This document shows, in pieces, positions 1 through 11,261 of a stretch of 64,000 nt of DNA. Positions within the stretch are counted from its first letter, which is position 1. Every line of letters begins with the position of its first letter. A program made the translations under genes and the position numbers. The stretch comes from Aurelia coerulea (taxonomy: Eukaryota; Cnidaria; Scyphozoa; Semaeostomeae; Ulmaridae), in contig CM076954.1 in NCBI GenBank assembly GCA_039566865.1, forward strand, positions 10,998,001 to 11,062,000. The letters are read 5' to 3'. The notes under the pieces were generated by a model. That model was not told the origin of the DNA and did no database searches. It saw only the letters and a program-made list of their open reading frames with translations.

Positions 1-1224
1 TGATATAAATCGATAGATAAACATATTTTCTTCACTTTTAAGTAGTTTATTGTGGTTTTGATACATTTTATCTGAAATGATTAGGACTTTTTTTTTTCAG
101 TACTGAAGCTTATATCTGACATGATCCTATTGTTTGGTCGCTTGGCAACAAACCACGTGACTAATTAGGATTAAAGTCTAAAATTAGACTCCTAATAGAT
201 GTAATTACGATTGTACGAAGTTACAATGGCATACTATCTATGGTTTTGGAGATAATTTGGGGGGGGGGATTTTTTGCCCCCCACTCCGGGCAGTGGTCTG
301 ACCCTATGAGCCCGGTTACAATAGGGTTAAGCTACTTGGTAGACTGATTACATGGTCGTAGTTATCACTATTGATGGACAGCCGAATTCGCTAACTACGA
401 CTCATAATTAAACACCATTTTTCTGCAAATACACTTTCTGCCTCGTTTTCGTAAGGCCTAGGCTTCAAAAAGGGCGAGTTAATGCTGGGCAAAAGCAATG
501 AAAAACTTCCCACGTATAAAATTGGACCTTGTTTCCTTTTATGCCAAGCTTCTTGAAATTCTGCTTTGAGCTCAGAGCTCCGAGCTCCGTAGATCAACAT
601 CATATCAGTCAGCTGCTGGATTTGAACAAATTGCCATGGCATTGTATAGAAGCCTCGTTCGAACACCGCTAAAAGAAAAAGTGCTGTAATATAATGAGTT
701 CCAGTATGAATAGTCTAGGTTTGGTGTGAGCCTCGTTTTGATGAGTGATTACCGGGACACATCGTAATCAGTCTACCTTGCTTCTTGGCATTTTTTATAA
801 GAGTGATTTTGGAAACAACTTTTTATTTGGGCTTTAACCAATAAATTGGCAGAATACCAATGTAAGAAATGTCGATATGGAAACTGTGATCTTCTGCTTG
901 CACCATTGATTAGGGGAAACCGGGGTCAATTGTAACACTTTTTGGAAAATCAGCCATATCGTTTAAAAGATTATTAATTGCGCTCATATTGGTAAAATTT
1001 GTTTACTTAAAGATAGATACTATAAGAGGCAGATGCAAAAAACGGAAACTTTTCTTAGCACACTGAGGCCTTTCAATCTTATGTTATCATCAGAGTGTGA
1101 CTAACTAAAACGATCAAGAAACTATATGTATATAAATTGTAGTCTGACTATTTGACATTGGTATGTGTCAAAGATTAAATTTGATGTCCTGTGGCGAATT
1201 ATGAAATCACGTTGAAATGATGAG
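1..1224. other. Non-coding; end of a TTAA-type repeat and 3' flank of a Penelope-like element
   Basis: No gene is supported here. Around 250-326 a G-run and C-run lead to a short inverted end reading CAATAGGG followed by TTAA at 327-330. This resembles one end of the TTAA-flanked elements at 52243-52985 and 53426. The opposite end is not clear. The bases just left of 1225 are probably the 3' untranslated part of the minus-strand Penelope-like element, but its boundary cannot be placed. Confidence 0.35.
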
Positions 1225-2733
1225 CTATGAGTTTAGGGTGGCATGTCCAGCTTTGAAAAGCTTGCTTTCGTAGTGCAATAAAAGTTTAGGGTCTGTAATT
1301 GTCATAAAAACAAAAACTTTGAAAAAAGGTTCTTTGAGCGAATTATTCGCCTTTCCGCATTCAAAAACGTGCTTTGGAAAATTGCATGACGATTTACCAG
1401 TTCTGCATTCGGAAATATGATTGTTCATTCTGTTTCGTAAATTTATGGTTTGACCGATGTAAGTGGTACTATTAGTAGTTCCTTCGCATGAATTGCAGGA
1501 TAAAAAATAAACGACGTTTATGCTATGGCATGAGATTTGGCGTTTGATTTGCCATGTTGTCCCATTTGCTGTTTTAAAAGAAGAAACCGGTTGGAGATAT
1601 AGTCGGCAAAGTTTGCAGTTCTTTCTGTTGCATAAGATGATTCCTGGTGTTGGTATAACTACGGGGTAGTGTTGAGAGATGAATTTTGCTTTGGTAAGAA
1701 GTGATGTAAGGTTTGGCGGCTGTTTCAAAGCTAAGATTGGTTTGGTGTTCTGGAATTTCTCTTTTGTCGATGGATCTGTAATGCCGTTGATTAATGTGGA
1801 TACTGTTTTGATGACGTGTGTGTAACTCAGGTTGGGATAATAAGTGGTGACGAGTGGGATGACGTTTTTCTCTTTGAAGAGAGCGGGTCCTTGAACTTTT
1901 GCCCTGTGGAAAGCCTGTTTTATCAAATCTTTCGGATAATCACAGCGTAGAAGCCAGTTCTCGAGTTCTTTAAGACGGAATTTTATGCGTTCAGAGTCAG
2001 AAACAAATACTATAATTCTCTTTGCTAAATTGAACGGGATCGTTTGTTTGATGTGGGAAGGGTGGGCGCTGTGAAAGTTGAGGTAGTCGTGTGGATTAGT
2101 TTCTTTATAATATATATCAGTGGTAACGAATTTGCCCTCTCGTAAAATGATTTCTATGTCTAAGAAATTCAACGATTCGATGTTTTCTGCTTTCTTATTT
2201 CCAGTTTCCATCGTGAATTGTATGGCTGGGTGAAGTTCATTTAGAGCTAATTTCATTAACGTGGGATCGATTTCTGTTGGTAAGGCTAAAAAGCCATCGT
2301 CCATATATCTAAAGTAATTATCTTCTATGTATTTACAAAGTTCACCATCAAAATATTTTGGTAAGACGAGCGGAAAAAGTCGTGTTTCTTCTAGGTACCC
2401 AACTGTTAGGCATGCGTACGACGGTGCGAATTTTGTTCCCATTGCGGTTCCTTTCAATTGTTTATACAAGACTTCATCAAAAATGAAATTATTATTTTCC
2501 AGAACAAACTTTGCCGATTCGATTACAAAAGATTTGCTGAAACGTTGTGGGATAAGGTTTCTCCTGTTTTCAATCCAAAAATCGAGTGCTTGTAATCCGA
2601 GTTCGTGTGGTATGCTCGTATAGAGACTTGTTACATCATACGAATAAAGGGAAGAATGTTCAGCGAATTCAGTTGGAATTTGGCTCATCTGTGCATTTAT
2701 TAGAGGCAGAAAGCACCCTTTTGGAATAAAGTA
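1225..2733 (-). pseudogene. Penelope-like retroelement ORF (reverse transcriptase plus GIY-YIG endonuclease), 5'-truncated
   Basis: The minus-strand frame is open from 2733 to the stop at 1225, about 502 codons; the first in-frame ATG is at 2688. The N-terminal two thirds is a reverse transcriptase: a YDVTSLYTSIP motif, then GTAMGTKFAPSYA, then the catalytic FRYMDD box. The C-terminal third has a cysteine cluster (CNRKNCKLC) and a GIY-YIG nuclease core with VVYFLSC and YIGQTINLRNRM. This domain order is diagnostic of Penelope-like elements, which prime reverse transcription with their own nuclease. The upstream RT segment expected in the family (the GLPKIHK-type region) is missing, since the frame hits a stop at 2734-2736, so this is a 5'-truncated insertion. 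The remaining frame has no internal stop, suggesting a fairly young copy. Confidence 0.9.
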
Positions 2734-3705
2734 TTACTCAAATTAAAAAAAGTTTAGTTCTCATTACCATCGAAACCAACATTCACTCACGATAGAATGG
2801 GGAAGTCAATCCAACTACAACTACTGAACAGCATCGAAAACAAAACTGGCTTGTAGTAGTATCAGACAAAATGATCACTGAGCCGTTGCATTTCTTGATG
2901 CAGCACTGCATTGCATTCATGTATTGCTCTAATAAACTCTCGGGAGTTAGCCTGTGAACGGCCGAAAAAAATTGAAACCCCCTCAACAAAGCCGTTCAAA
3001 GCCGTTCACAGGCTACTCGGGAGTAGGTTTCATAGCTCACTTTTTAATCTTATCTGATGATATGCTGCGACCAGTATCGAAAGAAATATTTCAGAAATGC
3101 TTCCATTATTCCATGAAATAATCATCGGCTTGGGTCACGTAATTTTGGATTTTCTTCTTCTGCAGTTATATCGGCTTTTGCATCGAACAAACCGAACTCG
3201 TGCCACTCGCGCCGAAATGACGAATGTGGAACGAAAGCTGTGTTTTTGGTTATTCAACGTTGATCTTTATTGTAGCTTTCAGCATATCGTTGTTTCTTTT
3301 GCAGGATTCGACATTTTTTTCCTTAGTTTATTTTGCTTGTTATTCTTTTTCAGGAGTTAACACTTTTCTTCCACAGGCTACAGTACCATGTCTAATCTTG
3401 CGTTCGGGGCTTCATGAGTTCGTTATTAAAGGCGATTTTTAGATTCTGTGTCTGTATTGCAAATCATTTTTTCAAGAAAGAATACCATGCTAATTATTGA
3501 TGGATATTAGGAAGAATCCGTACGATGGATGTTAAGTATTTAAAGACCTTCGCAAAACAGTAATACTTATAACGAATAGCATATAAGGATAAGGATATTG
3601 TCTATTGGATTTCTTTGGAATAAATAAAAATGCAATTTACCCAAAGCCCAACTGATGTGCATAGAATCTAATTTTGTTTGACTTGCAGCATACATGTGTC
3701 AAATA
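2734..3705. repeat. Intergenic repeat; Penelope-type leader sequence at about 3180-3450
   Basis: No gene is supported. A small inverted pair (AGCCTGTGAACGGC near 2950 and its complement near 3001) flanks an A-rich stretch. The part from about 3340 to 3450 matches 24500-24605 in order and spacing: CAGGAGTTAACA, then TTCTTTC-like sequence, then ATGAGT(C/T)CGTTATT. I read this as a dispersed leader/terminal segment of a Penelope-like element, an inference from two copies lying near GIY-YIG-type sequence. Confidence 0.35.
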
Positions 3706-4574
3706 CACATATTCTTTTATAAGAAACTGCTCATAAGAAACTCAACTCTCAGATTGCCAAAAAAAGTTAAGAAACTCCAGTACTGGGAAAATATAGCTTG
3801 AGGAACTATTTCTTACTGACAAAGAAAATTATTAAAACATATTTTACTTTAGTTCCACTTGTTTCCTGTAATATATCACTCGAGAGGTACTTGAGAAATG
3901 TCTGAACATTGGAAAGACTTAACAAAACAAAACCTTGTTTTGAAATGGCACTGGTAATGAACATGGAGATAGTTATAGAACCTTCAAGAAACTTGTAAGA
4001 AACTCTCAGTACTTGAAATCTGATAATTTTAAGAACCTTTCCGTACTGACCAGAATTCTTAACTTCCTATAGAAAATGAATAGGCTTATTTTTCTTAGTC
4101 TTGCCAAAGTTAAATACCCTGGAATCAAGGTTCCAAAACAGGAGCTTTTAAAGGCAAGTGTCACTAGCAAATATGCCTGTCTATAAATAGAACAAAAAAA
4201 CAGGAGCACATGCTAATTTAAATGCATTCGTTTTTTAAGAAGCAGCTTATAAGAAACAGCAGGCTTAATTTTTTGAAACTTAATAAACTAACCCTATCTG
4301 AATTAGAATAGCCAAGAAACTTCTGTAATTTACCCTCAAAGCTTTTTGCAGTAGTAGCAACCATATTGACATTGTTCTGAGTGTGAATTGTGTTATTACT
4401 TCTTTGAAGATGTTACCAAGTAATTTATGAGCCCTGCTAACAAAAATAAATTAACTCTACACCTACAGCATTAAAGATATAAGCAACTCATTGAAAACTT
4501 TTGGCATCAAAAGTCTTTTATCTATTTAAGAAACTACCTACCAGCCCCGGACCTCAGTTTCTTATCAAAAACTG
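3706..4574. mobile_element. TA-flanked MITE with TATAAGAAAC-type terminal repeats
   Basis: Both ends abut TA (3704-3705 and 4575-4576). The left end reads CACATATTCTTTTATAAG and the inverted right end CAGTTTTTGATAAGAAAC. The motif AAGAAACT recurs many times inside. Diverged copies of parts of this element occur at about 12090-12310, 39040-39420 and 49961-50346; the last is short and has very clear ends. TA target duplication and terminal inverted repeats suggest a Tc1/mariner-type non-autonomous element. No transposase frame is present. Confidence 0.6.
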
Positions 4575-4576
4575 TA

Positions 4577-6004
4577 TGTAATTCTAGTGGACACTCAAAA
4601 TAGCTTGGGCTAAAGACCAATTTACCCATGTTGACCACTTTAAATACTTTAAATTCTCTGTCTTGTTTTGTCTGATGCTGCATCTAAATGGAAACATAGA
4701 GCCTAAATATATGGGGGAGGGGTACTTCATTGTGAAAGTGATTCAACCTGCATCTGGACTTTGAGAAAAGGATCCATTTGTATGACAGAATATTCAAGAA
4801 TTCTGAGCCCATTTGTATAAATATCAGGAAATCTCTCCCCATGTGTATATGAATTTGTTGAAAAATACAAAGGATAATCTTGGGTGTTTGGTGGGGATTA
4901 TCATTATGGGACCCATTTATTACAATATACTCTCAAAAAACTACTACCTAAGTACCTAAGGGAATTTCATATGAAAACATCCACCGATATGAGCAGCACG
5001 TCCAGAACAAATCATTTAACAAGGAAGAACTCCCCCTCTGGCTAAACATCTGGACTGAATGTTTTTTATCCCATCTATTAGAAATTTGGAAAAGAATGAT
5101 TCATAATTTGTTTTTTACTTTCGGGTGCATGAATCTACATAATTGTTACAACTGAACTGCTAGATATGTGTCTCTCGGCATGCATACAGCTCATTGCTTA
5201 GCGAAAAGGAGTTGTACAGTATTTCGCTCAAAACATTGTAAATACTATACTACCTATATGGTATTCAAGAATAAAGTTCAACAACAATTTTGCTATAATC
5301 TTCATTAATTTAGCTCTCAGTTTCAGTTTCAGTTCATATTTTAAATTCCACTACATACAATTTCATAATTAACAATACCAACAAATAACTAAACTACAAA
5401 GAAATAAGACAATATTACAGAGAATTAATACATTGCTCTCAAAAGTTTCTTAGCATTTCTAAAACATAAAGCTCTGAGTTGTAGAAATTTTTGGTCATCC
5501 TGCCTCTGGTTAGTACTGTATCAGGTTCCTCACAAACAAGCTTCTGCTTTTGAAATGAAAATCTAAATCTGTGCCCAATTATCAAGTCAAGAGCCTTTTT
5601 TGTTTTTGGATGTGTTACTAATAGTTTACTAATTTGTAATTACTAACAAAACAAACAGATTCAAGCAGACTCTGTTAGAAAGAAATTTGCAGCTGACTGT
5701 CCATCATGTGTGCGGTAGTTTTGATTTTTCATTTCATAATTTAGTGGCCTAACTTAAATAAAAAAAAAAGTCAACAAATAAAGCAATCATTATTACCTCG
5801 CCAGCAAAAGAACAGTTTCATTCCTTCAAGGTGCTTCACGCTGGTGAGGAACAAATGAGACAGGGCAGATTTGGCAGCTTCTTTGCAATAGCCTCATTAA
5901 TTATGCCCCAATCAAATCTTTAACTTTCTCAAGGCTGTCCATGATGCCAGTGTTTCCAGATATTTTGGCGCGTACACTTTTCAGTCAGTCAAACCTTGCC
6001 AGTG
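4577..6004. other. AT-rich non-coding stretch
   Basis: No open frame with recognisable content and no clear terminal repeat was seen. The sequence is AT-rich with short homopolymers. It separates the MITE ending at 4574 from the 9-bp-unit inverted element starting at 6015. Confidence 0.4.
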
Positions 6005-6014
6005 CTTACTTAGG

Positions 6015-7034
6015 GGCCAGGTAAAAAACTCGGAGATGTCGGAGATGTCGGAGATGTCGGAGCAAAGACTCTCCGACGTTTCTCAACTCCGACTTTTTTA
6101 CCTGGCCTTATATGCTCTACTAAAAAAGTCGGAGATGTCTTATCTCCGACGTTTCTCAACTCCGACTCTTTTACCTTGCCCTATATGCTCTACTAAAAAA
6201 GTCGGAGATGTTCAGAGATTAATTCAAATTCTCTTCATTCGCCGTCACAACAGTCAATCAATTTTAATAAGAAACTAGGCTCTGAAATTTGTAGTAACTT
6301 TGCCTTAACGTCTTAATTTATCACTATTATTCATTGTGGACGGTAAATATAGTTCCTTGAACCGAGAAAATAACGAGAAATAAAGAAAACGTAGATAAAA
6401 GAAAGCATATAAAAGTGGCTCAAGCCACCTGCAGTCGAATCCTAGACTATCAAATATCAAAACTTCCCGTTGAAATAGATCATTTATCCATGACTTTCGA
6501 CGGGGAAACAAATATTTCAACGGGGAAATAACAGAAACAAGGCAGGGAAATGTTGCAACTCAAACTTAGCGGGGAAACAAATTTTTTTGGCGAGTCATCC
6601 TTTCACCTTGGCGGGGCATCGTTTCAGCGGGGTCGTTACTGGGGGGGGGGGGGGGTGTATACAAAGAACAAGTGAAAAATATAATGAAAGAAAGTGTCTG
6701 CAAGATTGCTTTTCAGATTGCTCTTACTAAAAATGACGTTTTTCAACTAATTCTTGCTATAAAGTTTCTTATCAGTTGTAAATTAAACAAAAAAACCTGT
6801 CAACTTCACCCAATTCAATTGTTAAAAGACATCTCCGACTTTTTTAGTAGAGCATATAAGGCCAGGTAAAAAAGTCGGAGTTGAGAAACGTCGGAGATAA
6901 AACATCTCCGACTTTTTTAGTAGAGCATATAAGGCCAGGTAAAAAAGTCGGAGTTGAGAAACGTCGGAGAATCTTTGCTCCGACATCTCCGACATCTCCG
7001 ACATCTCCGACATCTCCGAGTTTTTTACCTGGCC
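6015..7034. mobile_element. 1,020-bp inverted-repeat transposon with tandem 9-bp units in its termini
   Basis: The element begins GGCCAGGTAAAAAACTCGG and ends with the exact complement. It is flanked by a perfect 10-bp direct repeat CTTACTTAGG (6005-6014 and 7035-7044); an 8-bp reading with one more terminal G is also possible. Each terminal repeat is about 200 bp (6015-6211 and 6829-7034). It carries a run of TCGGAGATG units, three on the left and four on the right, and then a larger module repeated about twice per arm in which TCGGAGATG and its complement face each other. The interior (about 6215-6825) has a G-run near 6641 and no transposase. This is a non-autonomous DNA transposon of undetermined superfamily. 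Confidence 0.85.
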
Positions 7035-7044
7035 CTTACTTAGG

Positions 7045-8034
7045 CCAAAGGCCAAAGGCAAAGAGTTATCAGAGTGAGGCTGTTTTTCTAGCTGGTGATC
7101 TGCGACTGTGGTAGATCACATACATCGCCACGACAGACTCACAATTTTCCCCCTCTAAATTTTGTATTGGATGCCATTTATCATCCTTCGCCTCTACAGT
7201 CGCACAAGAACAATGCTAAAAAAATTGGTCGCAAAAACGATTGTTTTTTTATGAGCGCGCAGCCTCAAAACATGTTTTAAGTTATGCGTACAGTCGCACG
7301 CTTGTTCTCTAATGTATGCGTAAAACTTGCGATTGTTTTGTAAAGAAAGGGCTTCCAAATATAGAAAGCATTCAGACCAGAGGAACCAGAACGAGGCAAA
7401 TGAAAGAGGGACTCTCCAAAGGTGATAGGTGACATGAACAGAGATGAATGGTAGTACTCGCTTCAATCTAAATTCTGAAAAGAAATAATGATACGAAAGA
7501 TCAGTATTTTAGGACTGAACAAAGAAATTCAGTATAAGTTTTTGGATGTTAATGCCTGACTTTTCCTTTGCTGATGACACGTCATAAATTATCAGATATT
7601 TAACTGAAAAAGATTGCGCTTTGCAAAGTTGACCGTCGCCCGTGCGACTGTGGCGACTGTCTGGATCCGCCCCTAACAGATCATGAACAGAATAACATTT
7701 ATCTCCATATTTTGTTTAGATTGTCTGGTAACAGTCCCTTTCCTTTGACTAGGATCTAAACATTTCTAATGAAAGCAACGAATTGATTTAATTGCTAACC
7801 TTAACTGTTTTCGCGAAGGAGTTAAATTTTCTATAAACAACAATATTCACGATTTCTTTTCTCAGGGCAGTGGAAAGAGTCTTTAGCTGTTGTAATGTTT
7901 TAGATACCTCTTTATTGCCTGACTGACGTTTCAAAATCGAGGCAATACACGAATCCCGCCAAAACACCATTTCAATATACAGCCTCATTTTGGAAAATGT
8001 TCAAAATTCTTTGATACGAAGTTTTAGAGGCCGA
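7045..8034. other. Non-coding, degraded repeats
   Basis: Small frames occur but none resembles a protein. GACTGTGGCGACTGTCTGGATCC at 7647-7669 resembles a degraded hAT-type end of the CAGTGGCGGATCC kind. No gene is supported. Confidence 0.3.
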
Positions 8035-8307
8035 ATTCGGATTTAGCACTCAAACTTTAGTCTAACTGCAAGTTTTTATGTTGCTATCGGTAGCAATTTT
8101 GATTTTATGTCGATGCAAAGTTTGGAAACCTGTAAGGGATTTGACCGTGAAAATGACTCCGGATGATTTAAAGTTTCACACTGAACGATTTTCACGGTCA
8201 AATCCCTGATAAGTTTTTAAACTTTATATCGTCATAAAATCCACATCACAATCGCCAGCAGTTCAAAAACACGAACGTAGACTAAAGTTTGGGTGCCAAA
8301 TCCGAAT
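8035..8307. repeat. 273-bp fold-back element
   Basis: The outer ends ATTCGGATTTAGCACTCAAA and TTTGGGTGCCAAATCCGAAT are imperfect complements. An inner pair, AGGGATTTGACCGTGAAAAT near 8137 and its exact complement near 8190, makes a second nested hairpin. No coding content and no target duplication were identified. Confidence 0.6.
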
Positions 8308-9307
8308 ATTGCCTTGAAATTTTCATATGAGCAATACAGTAGGTACAAAGAAAAAACCCCCTGGTATAAGAATCAGGCCTTATTTTCTTTAAAAAGGTTC
8401 CTTTAATAAGAAACAATTTTAGGTCTGAAATTTAAATGCTTCTTATTTTCAGGTTTGTCAAAGTTTGTTTCTGAATGCCAAAAAATATTCCCATAATTGA
8501 CTGTAATGCAATGTAGCATTCTCAAACTCAAAACAGAATAAACATTTTCAATATCAAAGATTCACACAACAAAAATGTAACATGGTAAAAATGTAAAACG
8601 TACCATTATGTCTCGTTCAATTCCTACCCTGACCACCCCCCCGGGCAGCCCCGGGCACTATGTGCCCAGGATCTCATTTTCGGGAAACAATTCATAACTT
8701 TTTCAAAAATTGTCATATATATCCAGGGAAGGGATCATTAGATGCGCAATGGCATGCCCGATTCAGCTGTGTTCTAAAATTTTAGTTTTGAGGTGATCTT
8801 GGGGGACTGGGACCTAATCTCGGAAGGAGGTAGCAGCAAAATCATTATTTTCAATGATTTCAATGGAAAGATTTGATTGCATTATGAAGTATTATATGGC
8901 AAATGAATCAGCAAACAAAGGGCTTTAATTTGATACCGGAATTTCTGGAATTTGATGACATCAGCATTTTTTTATAATGACATCATTTTGGCTGCCATTT
9001 TGAACTAATTAGCTATTTTTTGAATTTCTTCAAACTTTTTTTGATAAAAACACTGTAATGATACATTTGTAATAGGTTATCACCATTTTGCAAATTCTTT
9101 TGGTCTCTTATTACATAGCACAAATTAGCAGGACAAATGACGTCATCAGAATTGGTTAATTTCTGCCAAAATATCAGTCCAAATCGTCATTTTCAATAAA
9201 ATAATACTCAATCATCAAATATGTTGAAAAATTGAGCCAGAAACTGCTTAAAGTTCATGCAAGATCTTCTTTCAACACTAATTTAACTTGGAAGCCTGAT
9301 TTTCAGA
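8308..9307. other. Non-coding stretch before the large fold-back
   Basis: No gene is supported. A C/G-rich patch near 8625-8665 (CCCCCCGGGCAGCCCCGGG) stands out from AT-rich surroundings and may be a remnant of the G/C-ended repeats found elsewhere in the window. Confidence 0.3.
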
Positions 9308-9888
9308 AGATAGGCACTAAATCCTAACTGGCTAACGAGCTTGGCACGTGACACGCACTGAAACCAATCAATGGAACGGAAAACCGACCGGGAAATTTGA
9401 AAAGTCAAATTTAGGCCGTTTTTGGACGATTTTACCACCCTTCACCAAAAAAAGATTGTACGGAAGGAAAATTAAGATTTTCAAAATATTCCTTCACAGA
9501 CGTGTTCCCAATACTTGAATACATGCTTGTTCACGGGGGCTAAGAATTATCTCGAAATCTGGAGAAATGCCGAAGTTTTGAATTTGACCTCACTGACCTC
9601 ACTGTAGCGTGTCATAGTAAAAACCTCAGTAAACGCAGAAAAGTATTCTTCACATGCATCTGGAGACTAAATACTTTGCTTCGAAGTTCTTATTCTGTGT
9701 GTTTAAAAGATGCCAAACTTAGAGCACTACAGGATCTGAATCTTTTTTAGTTTGAAGCTAACATGAATACCACCGGCGATTTTCAATATTTAATGCTGAG
9801 GGGAAGGTGAAAAATGGGAAGATTTGCACTGCACTGGCCTAATAAAACATCACACTGTCGTTATAAATAAGGACGAATTAACAGATAC

Positions 9889-10390
9889 TTACATTTCTAT
9901 CTTGCAAAATGAGGACCACAAACTGAAAATATGAAGCAGCCCAAATGCCAAAAATATTTCAACTGGCTTTAATGGCAAAAATCCACTTTTTTGACCGTAA
10001 TCTGCAGCCAGTTTCTCCAACAAATCGTTCAGACTTTCCTCTTGCAACATCATTGTCAATATAAAGGGCGCGGAAATTCCAGTGATCAGCTGCATGCTTG
10101 CTAGTCATTATCAAATAACATACAATTCCAATGAACTTTGAATAAATAGCAATTATTTCAGGAATGGCAAGAGCTGTAACATCCAACGTGGCCAGAACGA
10201 AAGATTTTGTGATGTCCTCTTCGATAACCATTGCTCCCATTCCTTTATCCAATTCTGCTGTCATCTTTGTGAGATCATAAGAGAGGGAATCATCAACAAT
10301 TACATGAAGCAAAACATCATATAAATTCATGAATTGTGTCCCTTGCTTTTTAGCACAAGAAATGGCTATCATCTCGTCTAGCAGGTACAT
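9889..10390 (-). pseudogene. Unknown membrane-type protein fragment carried in the fold-back arm (two overlapping frames)
   Basis: I do not recognise this protein. One frame (10390-9959) is followed by an overlapping shifted frame (10095-9889). Together they show several hydrophobic stretches, such as IPEIIAIYSKFIGIVCYLI and FLAFGLLHIFSLWSSF. The second frame ends at GAAAT followed by GTAAGT, a good splice donor, so this may have been an exon. The same sequence is repeated inverted at 10988-11261 and 14927-15143 in the right arm, where the transposon at 11262-14926 splits it. It may be a host exon captured by the fold-back or a damaged element-encoded protein. The frame break argues against a functional gene. 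Confidence 0.35.
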
Positions 10391-11261
10391 GAAATGAATA
10401 TGAAATACTAATTTTAATTTTGCGAAAGATCACAATAACAACGAACGGAAGAATTGTACATCTTGTTTTTAATGTGAAAAATAGATCGGCCATTTCTGCA
10501 AAATAACATTTGAAATACTATTTTTAAAGCTCCTTCATATCAATTTCACAGTTTGTGCGGATATCATAGAAAACTATATATCTTTGGACTACCAGAGGTC
10601 ATCCATTAGAAAATCACCCCTATGCGGTCAAACGAGAATAAGAATTCTAAGAAACTTCAGTCTATGGGGGGACGAAGTTTTATCATCTCACAGAAAAGTT
10701 GTGCTCTATGCTGCTGTGTTGTTTGACAGTAAAGGAGTGATTTTCTAATGAATGGCCTTTCCTTTGGTAGTCCAAAGATAGATATTTTTCTATGATATCC
10801 GCACAAACTTTGAAATTGATATGAAGGAGCTGTGAAAATAGTATTTCAAATGTTATTTTGCAGAAATGGCCAATCTATTTTTCACATTAAAAACAAGATG
10901 TACATTTCTTCCGTTCGTTGTTATTGTGATCTTTCGCAAAATTAAAATTAGTATTTCATATTCATTTCATGTACCTGCTAGACGAGATGATAGCCATTTC
11001 TTGTGCTAAAAGCAAGGGACACAATTCATGAATCTATATGATGTTTTGCTTCATGTAATTGCTGATGATTCCCTCTCTTATGATCTCACAAAGATGAGAG
11101 CAGAATTGGATAAAGAAATGGGAGCAATGGTTATCGAAGAGGACATCACAAAATCTTTCGTTCTGGCCACGTTGGATGTTACAGCTCTTACCATTCCTGA
11201 AATAATTGTTATTTATTCAAAGTTCATTGGAATTGTATGTTATTTGATGATGACTAGCAAG

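Noticed and set aside
6036..7061. 80-residue frames with MSEMSEMSEQ repeats on both strands
   Set aside because: They are translations of the 9-bp units in the inverted repeats.
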